From: Spongiactinospora rosea | GTDB lineage: Bacteria; Actinomycetota; Actinomycetes; Streptosporangiales; Streptosporangiaceae | DNA: 64,000 bases | Reading direction: 5' to 3' | Assembly: GCF_003315795.1 (NCBI RefSeq) | Contig: NZ_QMEY01000001.1 | Location: forward strand, 124,001 to 188,000 | Part shown: positions 52,110-59,667 of the stretch, piece after piece | How the letters are laid out: every line of letters begins with the position of its first letter | Position numbering within the stretch: position 1 is the first letter of the stretch | Notes under the pieces: generated by a model | The model's input: the letters and a program-made list of their open reading frames with translations, nothing else | Told to the model about the DNA's origin: nothing | Database searches by the model: none | Made by a program: the position numbers and the translations under genes

Positions 52110-52855
52110 GGGGCCGTCCCCAGAACGAACGCGAACCGGTCGGTGAAACGCACTTCCGGGCCGGGATGGCGGGCCAGGATCTCCTTGACGCCCTGTTCCA
52201 ATTCGGCATCGGTGAAGCTGGACAGCAGCGACATGTAGCGGCTGCGGACCATGTTGATGTAGCGCTCACGGGTGAATACGAGTGGGAATCCTTCGTAGGT
52301 GACCTCGGCCCGCAGGCCGGAAGCGGTCATGGCCTCGGCGATGTGCTGAGGGTCCGGCTGGCGTTGCCTGAAGAGCCTCAGCGCCGCGTCGAACAGCGGA
52401 TAGTCGATCATCGTGGGCAGCATGACCACGAGAATCCGTGCCCCTGGCCGTAATAGGCGGGCAAGACCGGCGAGGATGCGGGCGGGGTCGTCGAAATGGT
52501 GGACGACCTCCTTGAGCAGGATGGCGTCGTAGGCCTGGTGCGGGAGCCGTACTTTTGCATCGACGATTTCTTCGGCTCCCGCGTGCAGGGGGCTGAGCCG
52601 GGTGTCGGAAGGCAATTGCGCCAGCATGCCATTGGAGGGGTCGGCGCAGACCACCATGGCGGCATGCTCGGCCATGCCCCGCGAGTACAGGCCGGTGCCG
52701 CCGCCGAGATCGAGGACCGTGTCGGTGGGGCGCAGGCCGAGCCGGTTGACGATCGTGCCGGTCATCCACGCGATGAAATCCGGACTGTAGGCCCAATTAT
52801 CCTCGTAGCTGGTCGCAAGCCGGTCATAGTGTGCCCGCGTGACATCACTGCGCAC
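52106..52855 (-). CDS. SAM-dependent class I methyltransferase, first gene of the NACHT operon
   Basis: A 249-residue class I methyltransferase. Motif I is VLDLGGGTGLYSRGMA (about 49-64), motif II VVCADPSN (about 70-77), motif III/IV LKEVVHHFDDPARILAGL (about 117-134). No target-recognition domain of a DNA methylase is present, so the substrate is a small molecule or a protein (uncertain). Stop overlaps the NACHT start by four bases (ATGA). GTG 52855 has GGAGGG four bases upstream; GTG 52876 and 52843 are alternatives. It heads the four-gene operon. Confidence 0.75.
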   Translation of the reverse strand: MRSDVTRAHYDRLATSYEDNWAYSPDFIAWMTGTIVNRLGLRPTDTVLDLGGGTGLYSRGMAEHAAMVVCADPSNGMLAQLPSDTRLSPLHAGAEEIVDAKVRLPHQAYDAILLKEVVHHFDDPARILAGLARLLRPGARILVVMLPTMIDYPLFDAALRLFRQRQPDPQHIAEAMTASGLRAEVTYEGFPLVFTRERYINMVRSRYMSLLSSFTDAELEQGVKEILARHPGPEVRFTDRFAFVLGTAP

Positions 52856-53078
52856 GTTCCCTCCACACCACGGCACCAGGGCATCCTCAGCATCTGACGG
52901 GGCCCGATCATAGTCAAGAAATGGTCACGGCCGGGCTGGGATCGGTGTTGGAGATGGGATTTTATTGGGATAAATGGCCGAAGAGGATAAATTGGTGCTC
53001 GGTGTAGCCGTGCGGGCGTCGCACCGCGCCGGATGACCGGACTTGCCGCGAGCGCCTCCGGAAAGGGGGGATCGACGG

Positions 53079-53429
53079 TTGAAGAAATTGGCCACCTGTC
53101 TCGTGCTGGCATCGGTAGCGGTGGCGTCGTGCGGCTACCTGACGGATCAGCGGGTCATACGCTCCTTCCCCGAAATGGAGCGGGTGGCACGGGCGACCGT
53201 GCCGGATGACCGGATGAGGGCTCGGCCGCAGAGGATCGGGGAGGTCGAGTTTCAGAATGTCCATCGGGAGGGCGACCGCGTCTATTTCGAGGTGGGCGGC
53301 AATGGCGTGGATCCCTATGGGTACGTGTGGAGCCCTGGGCGGGTTCCGGTGGACGACTCCAATCCGGCGGTCGCCTCGACGTTCCGGCACATGCAGGGGC
53401 CCTGGTATCGCTGGAGTGACAGCTACTGA
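53079..53429 (+). CDS. small lipoprotein
   Basis: A 116-residue lipoprotein: signal LKKLATCLVLASVAVASC with lipobox VASC-G (Cys about 18), then a short soluble domain. I do not recognise a family. The start codon appears to be TTG at 53079, preceded by AAAGGGGGG eight bases upstream. It faces the NACHT operon with a 223-base gap and converges on a hydrolase gene, overlapping it by seven bases. Confidence 0.65.
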   Translation: MKKLATCLVLASVAVASCGYLTDQRVIRSFPEMERVARATVPDDRMRARPQRIGEVEFQNVHREGDRVYFEVGGNGVDPYGYVWSPGRVPVDDSNPAVASTFRHMQGPWYRWSDSY

Positions 53430-54241
53430 GACGGGTGGCCGGTACGGCTGTGGGCGGCGGTGAAGGCGAGCAGGGGAGTGGCGGTCCTTGGGGGGTCTTC
53501 GAGGATGGGGGAGTGGCCGAGGCCGGGGAGCAGCTCGATCTTGGCGGCCGGGACGATGCGGTAGTCGGCGGCGGATGTGGAGCGCCATCTGCGGTCGTCC
53601 TCGCCGAAGATCACGAGGAGTGGCTTGCCGAGGGCGGCCAGCCGGTCCGGGAGGGGCTGCTCGGTCAGGTACTCGATGGTGGCCTGCATGGTGGCGGTGA
53701 GGGTGTGGAAGGTCATGAGGCGTACCTCGTCCAGCAGTTCCCGCGGGATCTGGTAGCCCGGACGGCTGAAGCCGGTGCTCGCGAAATCGCGGAGCTGTTC
53801 GTCCGATGGCGGCCACTGCGCGGCCGAGATGCCGCCGGGGCGCGGGATGTAGGCGTCCAGGTGGGGGCCGGTGTTGATGAGGACGAGCGCGTTCACCAGG
53901 TCGGGGCGCTGTTCGGTGAAGGCGGTGGCGGCGGCGCCGCCGCTGGAGTGGCCCGCGACGGTGGTGTGCCGGATGCCGAGCCGGTCCAGTACCGCGCCGA
54001 TCCGGCGGCCCTGGTCGGGGAGGGCGTAGCTGCGGTCGGCGGGTTTGGCCGAACGGCCGTGTCCGAGCAGGTCGATCCGGATCACATGGTGGGATCCGGT
54101 CAGCAGCGGGACCATCGCATCCCATGAGCGGGTCGAGGACGCGGACCCGTGGAGGAGCAGGAGGGCGGGCGCGTCGCGGGGGCCGTCCTGCGACACGTGG
54201 ATGTCGCCGTCGTCCAAGGACATGATCGTGGATTCGGTCAT
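53423..54241 (-). CDS. alpha/beta hydrolase
   Basis: A 272-residue cytoplasmic alpha/beta hydrolase. Oxyanion region LLLHGSASSTRSW (about 28-40), nucleophile in VAGHSSGGAAATA (Ser about 96), acidic residue in FGEDDRRW (about 218) and His in LPGLGHSPILEDP (about 245). No lid domain is obvious. It is divergent from an AraC-type regulator gene 66 bases away, which probably controls it. Substrate unknown; ester or epoxide hydrolases and C-C hydrolases share this fold. Confidence 0.88.
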   Translation of the reverse strand: MTESTIMSLDDGDIHVSQDGPRDAPALLLLHGSASSTRSWDAMVPLLTGSHHVIRIDLLGHGRSAKPADRSYALPDQGRRIGAVLDRLGIRHTTVAGHSSGGAAATAFTEQRPDLVNALVLINTGPHLDAYIPRPGGISAAQWPPSDEQLRDFASTGFSRPGYQIPRELLDEVRLMTFHTLTATMQATIEYLTEQPLPDRLAALGKPLLVIFGEDDRRWRSTSAADYRIVPAAKIELLPGLGHSPILEDPPRTATPLLAFTAAHSRTGHPSQ

Positions 54242-54295
54242 GAGGTCACTGTCTCCGCTGGTACGTGCCGCTGTCTTGAACGAATGTTCCGTGCG

Positions 54296-54301
54296 TAGCA
54301 T
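54296..54301 (+). promoter_or_regulatory. -10 box of a leaderless AraC gene promoter
   Basis: TAGCAT, six bases, GTG 54308. Confidence 0.5.
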
Positions 54302-54307
54302 GGGGTC

Positions 54308-55168
54308 GTGCGGACGTTCGTGCACGGTACGGCGGTGTGGGAGGTCGCGTGCCCGGGGTGGCCCAGCCGGGTGGGCGGGGTGGGCATGGCCGGGTTCCGG
54401 GTCCGTGACCTGGACGCCCTGCGGATGGTGCCGCACACGGCCGTGACCATGATCGTGGAGTTCGGCAGCGGTACGCCCGTCGTGGACCACGCCGCAGGCC
54501 GGGAGCGTGGCAGCATCGTGGCCGGGCCGGGGATCGGGTACGGCGGGGCGGTGTGGGCGCGCGGCGAGAACATCGAGTGCGTGCAGGTACGCCTGTCGCC
54601 GCAGATCGCCCGCGCGGTCCTGGGCGTCTCCCCGGCCGACCTGGAGGGTGCCGTCGTCCGCCTGGACGACCTGTGGGGCCGCGAGGTCACCCGGATCCGG
54701 GAACGGCTGAGCGACATCTCCTCCTGGGACGACCGCTTCGCCCTGCTGGACGCGCTGCTCGCCCGCCGGTACGCGGCCGGGTCGCCGGTGGACCCGGAGG
54801 TGGCCCATGCCTGGCACCGGATCGTCGGCAGCCGCGGCCTGGCCCGGGTGGACGGGCTCGCGGCCGAGGTGGGGTGGAGCCGCAAGCGGCTGTGGTCCCG
54901 GTTCCGGTCGCAGATCGGCCTGCCGCCCAAGCGCGCCGCCAGGCTCGTACGCTTCGACCACGCCGCCCACCGCCTCGCCGCGGGCGAGGAAACGGCCCGG
55001 GTCGCGGCCGAGACCGGCTACGCCGACCAACCCCACATGCATCGGGACATGGTGGCTTTCACCGGGGCGACCCCGGCGACCGTGGCCGACGAGCCCTTCC
55101 TGGCGGTCGATGACATCGCCTGGCCGGCCGGGGTACCGGCCACCGCCGGCGAAGGCGTGCCCCGCTAG
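54308..55168 (+). CDS. AraC-family transcriptional regulator
   Basis: A 286-residue regulator with an N-terminal sensor domain (about 1-150, no cupin HxH visible) and a C-terminal AraC HTH pair (LAAEVGWSRKRLWSRFRSQI at about 187-206, and the second helix around ARVAAETGYADQPHMHRDM). It is divergent from the alpha/beta hydrolase gene. GTG 54308 is supported by the adjacent -10 box. Confidence 0.88.
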   Translation: MRTFVHGTAVWEVACPGWPSRVGGVGMAGFRVRDLDALRMVPHTAVTMIVEFGSGTPVVDHAAGRERGSIVAGPGIGYGGAVWARGENIECVQVRLSPQIARAVLGVSPADLEGAVVRLDDLWGREVTRIRERLSDISSWDDRFALLDALLARRYAAGSPVDPEVAHAWHRIVGSRGLARVDGLAAEVGWSRKRLWSRFRSQIGLPPKRAARLVRFDHAAHRLAAGEETARVAAETGYADQPHMHRDMVAFTGATPATVADEPFLAVDDIAWPAGVPATAGEGVPR

Positions 55169-55297
55169 TCCAGGCGCTCTCGGCGCAATCCTCATCATCC
55201 TCGACCGGCGAACCAGAAGGGACCCGCATGGCTAACCGCCCTCGCCGCCCAGGTGCGATGAGGGGCACCGTTCACCCCACCGCACCCAGGCAGACCG

Positions 55298-55771
55298 CTA
55301 CACCACTTCGGCGGCCTTCCACTCCGTTTCCGACTCCGCATCACGCCCAGCCGGAACGGTCTTGTACGTCATCATGTACGCCTGCCCGCCGTTGAAGAAG
55401 GTCACCACGACGCTTTGGTCCTTCGCTTCAACGCGTTCGATTTCATCCGATCCCGCGTTCACGATCACAGCGGCGACGTAGGCCAGCACATCAGCAGTAC
55501 GCACCTTGCCGCCGGTTACCGGCACAGCAGGCAGCGGTACCGGCTCCAGGACCGGCCCCCGCTCTGTCTCCGCCGCTTCACTGCCCTTATTACCGCCCCG
55601 TGGTGCGCCGCCAATGGTGCGCAGCAGCACACCGGCCCCCGTCCCCAGGCCCACGCGCACACCGGCCTCCGGCAGCGACGGCACCCCGAAGACCGTCACA
55701 TCCTTAATGACGTCACCGCCCGCGGTGCTCAGCCATTCGACCAGCAGTCCACGAAACCGCGCAATCCGCAT
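55298..55771 (-). CDS. hypothetical protein
   Basis: A 157-residue protein not recognised. It starts MRIARFRGLLVEWLSTAGGDVIKDVTVFGVPSLPEAG, then a Gly/Pro-rich middle (about 55-85) and a C-terminal beta-rich part (VVVTFFNGGQAYMMTYKTV). No signal peptide or TM. ATG 55771 has an AGAGG three bases upstream. It lies alone between a regulator and a small zinc-ribbon gene. Confidence 0.6.
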   Translation of the reverse strand: MRIARFRGLLVEWLSTAGGDVIKDVTVFGVPSLPEAGVRVGLGTGAGVLLRTIGGAPRGGNKGSEAAETERGPVLEPVPLPAVPVTGGKVRTADVLAYVAAVIVNAGSDEIERVEAKDQSVVVTFFNGGQAYMMTYKTVPAGRDAESETEWKAAEVV

Positions 55772-55880
55772 TGACCTCTACCTTTCTCCGCCTCAGCCCC
55801 ACCTGACGACCGGCCTGAACACCCTACTGCCCGCCCCAACTCGCTACCTCCGCTTCTAACCCCCGCTTCGGAAACGCAAC

Positions 55881-55906
55881 GAGCCCCCGGCAATGACCGG
55901 GGGCTC
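55881..55906 (-). terminator. terminator of the small zinc-ribbon gene
   Basis: GAGCCCCCGG and CCGGGGGCTC, a perfect ten-pair stem with a six-base loop, 11 bases after the stop on the minus strand. Confidence 0.65.
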
Positions 55907-55916
55907 CGACGCCGCC

Positions 55917-56063
55917 CTACCAGCCCGGCGTATCCGGCAGGATTGGCTTGCCGACCCCCGAACACCGCTCACGCGTGCCCTTCTTCTGATGCTGAGGCGT
56001 CGGCTTACCCTGCGAGCCCGTCACCCGTAACCCGCAGTCCGGGCATTTCCCATCAGCAGCCAT
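55917..56063 (-). CDS. 48-residue zinc-ribbon-like protein
   Basis: Short protein reading MAADGKCPDCGLRVTG then Q-rich and ending CSGVGKPILPDTPGW. It has a CPDCG knuckle and a later Cys and His, suggesting a zinc-binding fold. The frame is followed by a strong hairpin, which supports it as a real gene. Not detectable by homology from sequence alone; similar short proteins occur in actinobacterial phages and integrative elements (recall). Confidence 0.45.
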   Translation of the reverse strand: MAADGKCPDCGLRVTGSQGKPTPQHQKKGTRERCSGVGKPILPDTPGW

Positions 56064-56445
56064 GAACCGTCTCCCATCACTAGTTGCTCTACCAGTCCCG
56101 CCATCGAGCCAACTGCACGCAGGCCACATGTCAAGGTCCCGTGCGCACGTGCGCTGGGGGACGGCAGAGCAGAGCGCACCCTGGTTCGCGCCGGTCACGT
56201 CCATTGCATCGCCCGCCCTCTCGCTCCCACCCGGGCGCGTCTACACATGATCGAAATCGCCGTGTTTGACCGCCTCCTCAACCTCCCTCCAGTGATCCAA
56301 GGTCGTCAGCACCGGCAGCCACACCCCCGGCACCGCGTCACCGACCCGCGCCGCGATCAGGTCCGTACCATCGACCGCCACCTCCGGCACCAAACCGCCC
56401 GATTTCACCCGCGCCAGGAACAGACCCCACCGGGCCCGGCTCACC
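56064..56445. other. gap with a possible short frame
   Basis: About 380 bases without a firm gene. A minus-strand frame at 56241-56492 (83 residues, ending VPVLTTLDHWREVEEAVKHG-type sequence) could be a gene fragment, but its first quarter is antisense to the alcohol dehydrogenase remnant, so it is not called. Confidence 0.3.
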
Positions 56446-56868
56446 CACACCGCGGTACTGGCCGTCAGGCGGCTCGGTGCCGAACGCGTCATCGCGATGA
56501 GCCGCCACGCCCCGCGCCAAGGAACTGGCCCGCTCCTTCGGCGCCACCGACATCGTCACTGAGCGCGGTGACGACGGCGTGGCCGTGATCAAGGAGCTGG
56601 CGAACGGGCTGGGCGCACACAGCGTCGTCGAGGCGGTCGGCACCCGGGAGTCGATGATGCAGGCCATCCGCTCCACCCGCCCCGGCGGTCACGTCGGCCA
56701 TTTCGGGGTCGCCCACGACGTGGCGCTGCCCGGCGACGAGCTGTTCTTCTCTCTGGTGCACCTGCACGGCGGCCCTGCCCCGGTACGCCGGTTCCTGCCC
56801 GAGTTCATCGACCTGATCTGGAACCGCCGGATCGACCCCGGCAAGGTCTTCGACCGTACCCTTCCGCG
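56446..56868 (+). pseudogene. internal fragment of a zinc-type alcohol dehydrogenase gene
   Basis: The first part (about 56446-56518) reads AVLAVRRLGAERVIAMSRHA, and after a single extra G near 56520 the next frame continues LARSFGATDIVTERGDDGVA and KELANGLGAHSVVEAVGTRE through VHLHGGPAPVRRFLPEF and IDPGKVFDRTLP. This is the nucleotide-binding half of a zinc-containing ADH. The N-terminal catalytic half and the C-terminus are missing; the right end abuts the stop of a flavin monooxygenase gene. Confidence 0.8.
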
Positions 56869-56875
56869 CCCTCTG

Positions 56876-58273
56876 TCAGGTGAGGGGCAGTTCCGCCATG
56901 GCGTCCGCCAACTGCCCGGCAGTGTCCCCGGCGGCCCACACGTGCCCGTCCGGGCGGACCAGTACGGCGGCCGTGGGCCAGGGCAGTTCGGTCTCGTGCA
57001 GCCGGAGGTCCGTGCTCGTGGCCAGGTCCTTCAACTCCGGGCCGGCTTCCTGGGCCAGCAGCAGCGGGCGGCCCTCGCGCAACAGGTGCAGCTGCTCGCG
57101 GGTGGCCGGGAGGCGCCGGCCCGCCAGGGGATGGGCGCCCGGATAGCGCACGTCCAGCGCGGTCACCATATCGGCCAGCGCGCTCGCCACGCCGGGATGG
57201 GCGCGCAGCAGGTCCGCCATGAACCGGCGCAGGGACAGGCCCTCCTCGGTGGTGGCGGTGATCAGGGCGGTCTGGGCCTTGGTGTGTTCGCCCAGGGCCA
57301 CGCCGACGGGGTGGCGTTCCTGGTGGTAGGTGTCCAGCAGGGCCGCGTCCGCCCGGCCCCGTTGGACCGCGGCCAGCTTCCAGCCCAGGTTCATCGCGTC
57401 CTGCAGGCCCACGTTCAGCCCGACGCCGCCCGCCGCGAAGTGCATGTGCGCGGCGTCGCCCGCCAGGAACACCCGGCCCTTCCGGTACTCCGCCGCGAGC
57501 CGGGTGGCGTTGCCGAAGCGGGACAGCCACACCGGGGAGTGCAGGCCGAAGTCCGTGCCCGCGATTCGTTTCGCCGTCTCCCGCAGGAACTCCAGGGTCG
57601 GGGCGGGGACCGACGGGGCGGACCCGGTGACGCGGTAGCGCCCGCCGGGGATCGGGGCCACGATCAGCGCGCCGTGTTCGTTGTGCCAGGAGCCCGGCCG
57701 CTCTGGCGGGTCGGTCAGCTCGACGTCGCCGAGGAAGCCGAAGATGGTCGAGTCGGTTCCGGGGAAGTCGATGCCCACCGCCTGGCGCACGATGCTGCCC
57801 GCGCCGTCCGCCCCGACCACGTGGTCCGCGGTGATCTCGTACTCGCCGTCCGGCCCGCTGACCCGGAGCATCACGCCGTGGTCGTCCTGGCTCAGCTCGG
57901 ACACCTGGTGCCCGCGCCGGATCGCCACCCCGAGGGCCAGGGCGTGCCGTTCGAGCAGTTCCTCGGTGCGCACCTGCGGGTGCGCGAGCATGAACGGGAA
58001 CGGCGTGGCCAGCTCCCGGAAGTCCAGGCGAGCGGGCAGCATGCCGAAGTGCCCGTCCGGCACGGCCACCCCGCCGTCGAGGAAGGGCTGTTCCTGCCCG
58101 CGCATCGCCAGTACCTCGATCGTGCGCGGGTGGACGGCCAGCGCCTTCGAGTGCGGGCTGCGCCGCTCGGCCCGTTCCAGGACCAGCGGCCGCCCGCCGC
58201 CCAGGGCCAGCTCCGCCGCCGCCCACAGCCCGACCGGGCCCGCGCCGACCACGATGGTGTCGTGTGCGTTCAC
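56876..58273 (-). CDS. FAD-dependent aromatic monooxygenase (PheA/TfdB-like)
   Basis: A 465-residue class A flavin monooxygenase. FAD dinucleotide motif IVVGAGPVGLWAAAELALGG (about residues 7-26), the DG motif VVGADGAGSIVRQAVG (about 154-169) and GD motif GRVFLAGDAAHMHFAAGG (about 283-300). It hydroxylates phenols or other aromatics, or polyketide-type substrates. GTG 58273 has GGAGGG eight bases upstream. It is divergent from the HxlR gene, which probably controls it. Confidence 0.92.
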   Translation of the reverse strand: MNAHDTIVVGAGPVGLWAAAELALGGGRPLVLERAERRSPHSKALAVHPRTIEVLAMRGQEQPFLDGGVAVPDGHFGMLPARLDFRELATPFPFMLAHPQVRTEELLERHALALGVAIRRGHQVSELSQDDHGVMLRVSGPDGEYEITADHVVGADGAGSIVRQAVGIDFPGTDSTIFGFLGDVELTDPPERPGSWHNEHGALIVAPIPGGRYRVTGSAPSVPAPTLEFLRETAKRIAGTDFGLHSPVWLSRFGNATRLAAEYRKGRVFLAGDAAHMHFAAGGVGLNVGLQDAMNLGWKLAAVQRGRADAALLDTYHQERHPVGVALGEHTKAQTALITATTEEGLSLRRFMADLLRAHPGVASALADMVTALDVRYPGAHPLAGRRLPATREQLHLLREGRPLLLAQEAGPELKDLATSTDLRLHETELPWPTAAVLVRPDGHVWAAGDTAGQLADAMAELPLT

Positions 58274-58313
58274 AGTGATCACCCTCCGTTGGGCCGCGCC
58301 GAGCGACCCGTAG

Positions 58314-58335
58314 GTGTTACATACTGGTAGTGCGG
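58314..58335. promoter_or_regulatory. HxlR-type operator box (shared)
   Basis: GTGTTAC, two bases, ACT, two bases, TAGTG, one base, GG. It lies between the divergent HxlR and monooxygenase genes. A 22-base box identical at 17 positions lies upstream of the DsbA-family gene at 59646-59667. Confidence 0.6.
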
Positions 58336-58361
58336 TTGCACCCGGATGAGAGGTAATGGAG

Positions 58362-58778
58362 ATGGCGTCAGCGCGGCAGATCACCGGTCCGTGCCAGGCA
58401 TGGCCGCAGGACAGCGCCTTCATCCGTGAGGTGCTCGACCGCATCGGCGACAAGTGGACCGTGCTGGTCGTCAGCACCCTGAACGCCGGCTCGCTGCGCT
58501 ACTCCGACCTGCACGCGAGCATCCCCGGGATCTCCCAGCGGATGCTGACCCAGACGCTCAAACATCTCGAACGCGACGGCCTGATCACCCGGACCGCGTA
58601 CGCCGAGGTCCCCCCGCGAGTGGAGTACGAGCTGACGGACCTAGGCCGGTCGCTGAGGGACGCGGTGATGGCGATGGCCGGTTGGGCCGCCGCCCACCAC
58701 AGCGAGATCGCCGGCAACCGGGCCGCCAGCGACCTGACCGGAGTCGGCCGGGGCAAGGCCCCGGCGTCGGCGGGCTGA
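58362..58778 (+). CDS. HxlR-family transcriptional regulator
   Basis: A 138-residue winged-helix regulator of the HxlR family (redox- or aldehyde-responsive). The typical Cys is near the N-terminus in GPCQAWPQDSAFIREVLDRI and the wHTH is LRYSDLHASIPGISQRMLTQ with LKHLERDGLITRTAYAEVPP. ATG 58362 has GAGG eight bases upstream; ATG 58356 is less likely. It is divergent from the flavin monooxygenase gene and converges on a small gene. Confidence 0.9.
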   Translation: MASARQITGPCQAWPQDSAFIREVLDRIGDKWTVLVVSTLNAGSLRYSDLHASIPGISQRMLTQTLKHLERDGLITRTAYAEVPPRVEYELTDLGRSLRDAVMAMAGWAAAHHSEIAGNRAASDLTGVGRGKAPASAG

Positions 58779-58792
58779 CGTGTCGGTGACGC

Positions 58793-58957
58793 TCATCGCT
58801 CGGTAGCGGCGGGCGCATCGCCCGCGGCGTCCTCGTTGTCCGCCTCGGCGCTCGGTACCTCGTCGGCGGTGTCCATGTGGCACACCCCGGTAGCGGGCTC
58901 GCACCACCCGCCGGCGGGGTCTACCACGATCTGAATCCCGTCCCTGGCCCCGCTCAT
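58793..58957 (-). CDS. 54-residue protein coupled to the DsbA-family gene
   Basis: A 54-residue protein beginning MSGARDGIQIVVDPAGGWCE and with C-x6-C in GGWCEPATGVCHMD, then an acidic Asp/Glu/Ala tail. ATG 58957 overlaps the DsbA-family stop (ATGA), so it is co-translated. It may be a redox partner or a substrate of the DsbA-like protein (inference). Function unknown. Confidence 0.6.
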   Translation of the reverse strand: MSGARDGIQIVVDPAGGWCEPATGVCHMDTADEVPSAEADNEDAAGDAPAATER

Positions 58958-59637
58958 GACACACGCTCCTCCGGCGCCGGCCCGGCCACCTGCTCCAGCA
59001 ACTGGGCATAGCCCGCGACCTTCCGGGCGCCCGGGGCGGCCACCCGGCGGTCGAGGACGACGAACGGAACGCCGGTCGCGCCCAGTTCCAGGCCCTCGGC
59101 CCGGTCGGCGCGCACGCGGTCGGCGTACTCGTCGCCCGCGAGGATCTCGCGGACCCGCCGCCCGTCCAGCCCGGCCGACTCCGCGACGCCTGCCAGAGCG
59201 TCCGGGTCGAAGGGGTTGAGGGCGCCCGTGAAGAAGCCGTCCTGGACGTCGGAGAAGAACTCGAACCCGCGGCCCTGGTCGCCCGCGTACTGCACCACGC
59301 GGTGCAGGTCGAACGTGTTGGCGTTCAGGCGGTCTATGGAGTACTCCAGCCCCTCCTTGCGGGCCATGGCCTGCATCTGGCGCTCGGCCTGCAGGACGTG
59401 GGCCACGGTGCCGCCGTGGGTCCGGATGAAGCTGTCCTCGTTCTTCTCCAGCTCCCGCGGCGCCCCCGGGTCCAGCTCGAAGGATCGCATCCTGATCGTG
59501 AACCTGTCCGCGTCCGGACGCTGTGAGATCGCGGCCTGGAGCCGGTGCTTTCCGACGTAGCACCAAGGACAGCCCAGGTCAGCCCACATCTCGATGACGA
59601 TCTGCGACCCCTCGGGTTGCGTTACCCGCTCACTCAT
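58954..59637 (-). CDS. DsbA-family oxidoreductase (FrnE-like)
   Basis: A 227-residue thioredoxin-fold protein of the DsbA/FrnE branch, cytoplasmic (no signal). The active site is CPWC in DLGCPWCYVGKHRLQ (about 22-36), followed by the FrnE-type helical insertion and the cis-Pro region GVPFVVLDRRV (about 190-200). FrnE-like proteins function as dithiol oxidoreductases in oxidative-stress responses and antibiotic biosynthesis. ATG 59637 has AGGAAG close by. A copy of the HxlR-type box overlaps its promoter. Confidence 0.9.
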   Translation of the reverse strand: MSERVTQPEGSQIVIEMWADLGCPWCYVGKHRLQAAISQRPDADRFTIRMRSFELDPGAPRELEKNEDSFIRTHGGTVAHVLQAERQMQAMARKEGLEYSIDRLNANTFDLHRVVQYAGDQGRGFEFFSDVQDGFFTGALNPFDPDALAGVAESAGLDGRRVREILAGDEYADRVRADRAEGLELGATGVPFVVLDRRVAAPGARKVAGYAQLLEQVAGPAPEERVS

Positions 59638-59645
59638 CTTCCTCA

Positions 59646-59667
59646 CCTCACTAGTAGTGCGTAACAC
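59646..59667. promoter_or_regulatory. HxlR-type operator box (second copy)
   Basis: On the minus strand GTGTTAC, two bases, ACT, two bases, TAGTG, one base, GG, with a perfect core dyad CACTA-C-TAGTG. It lies 9-30 bases before the DsbA-family ATG. Confidence 0.6.

Noticed and set aside
56247-56588. 113-codon + strand frame
   Set aside because: Very Arg/His/Pro-rich and overlaps the alcohol dehydrogenase remnant out of frame.
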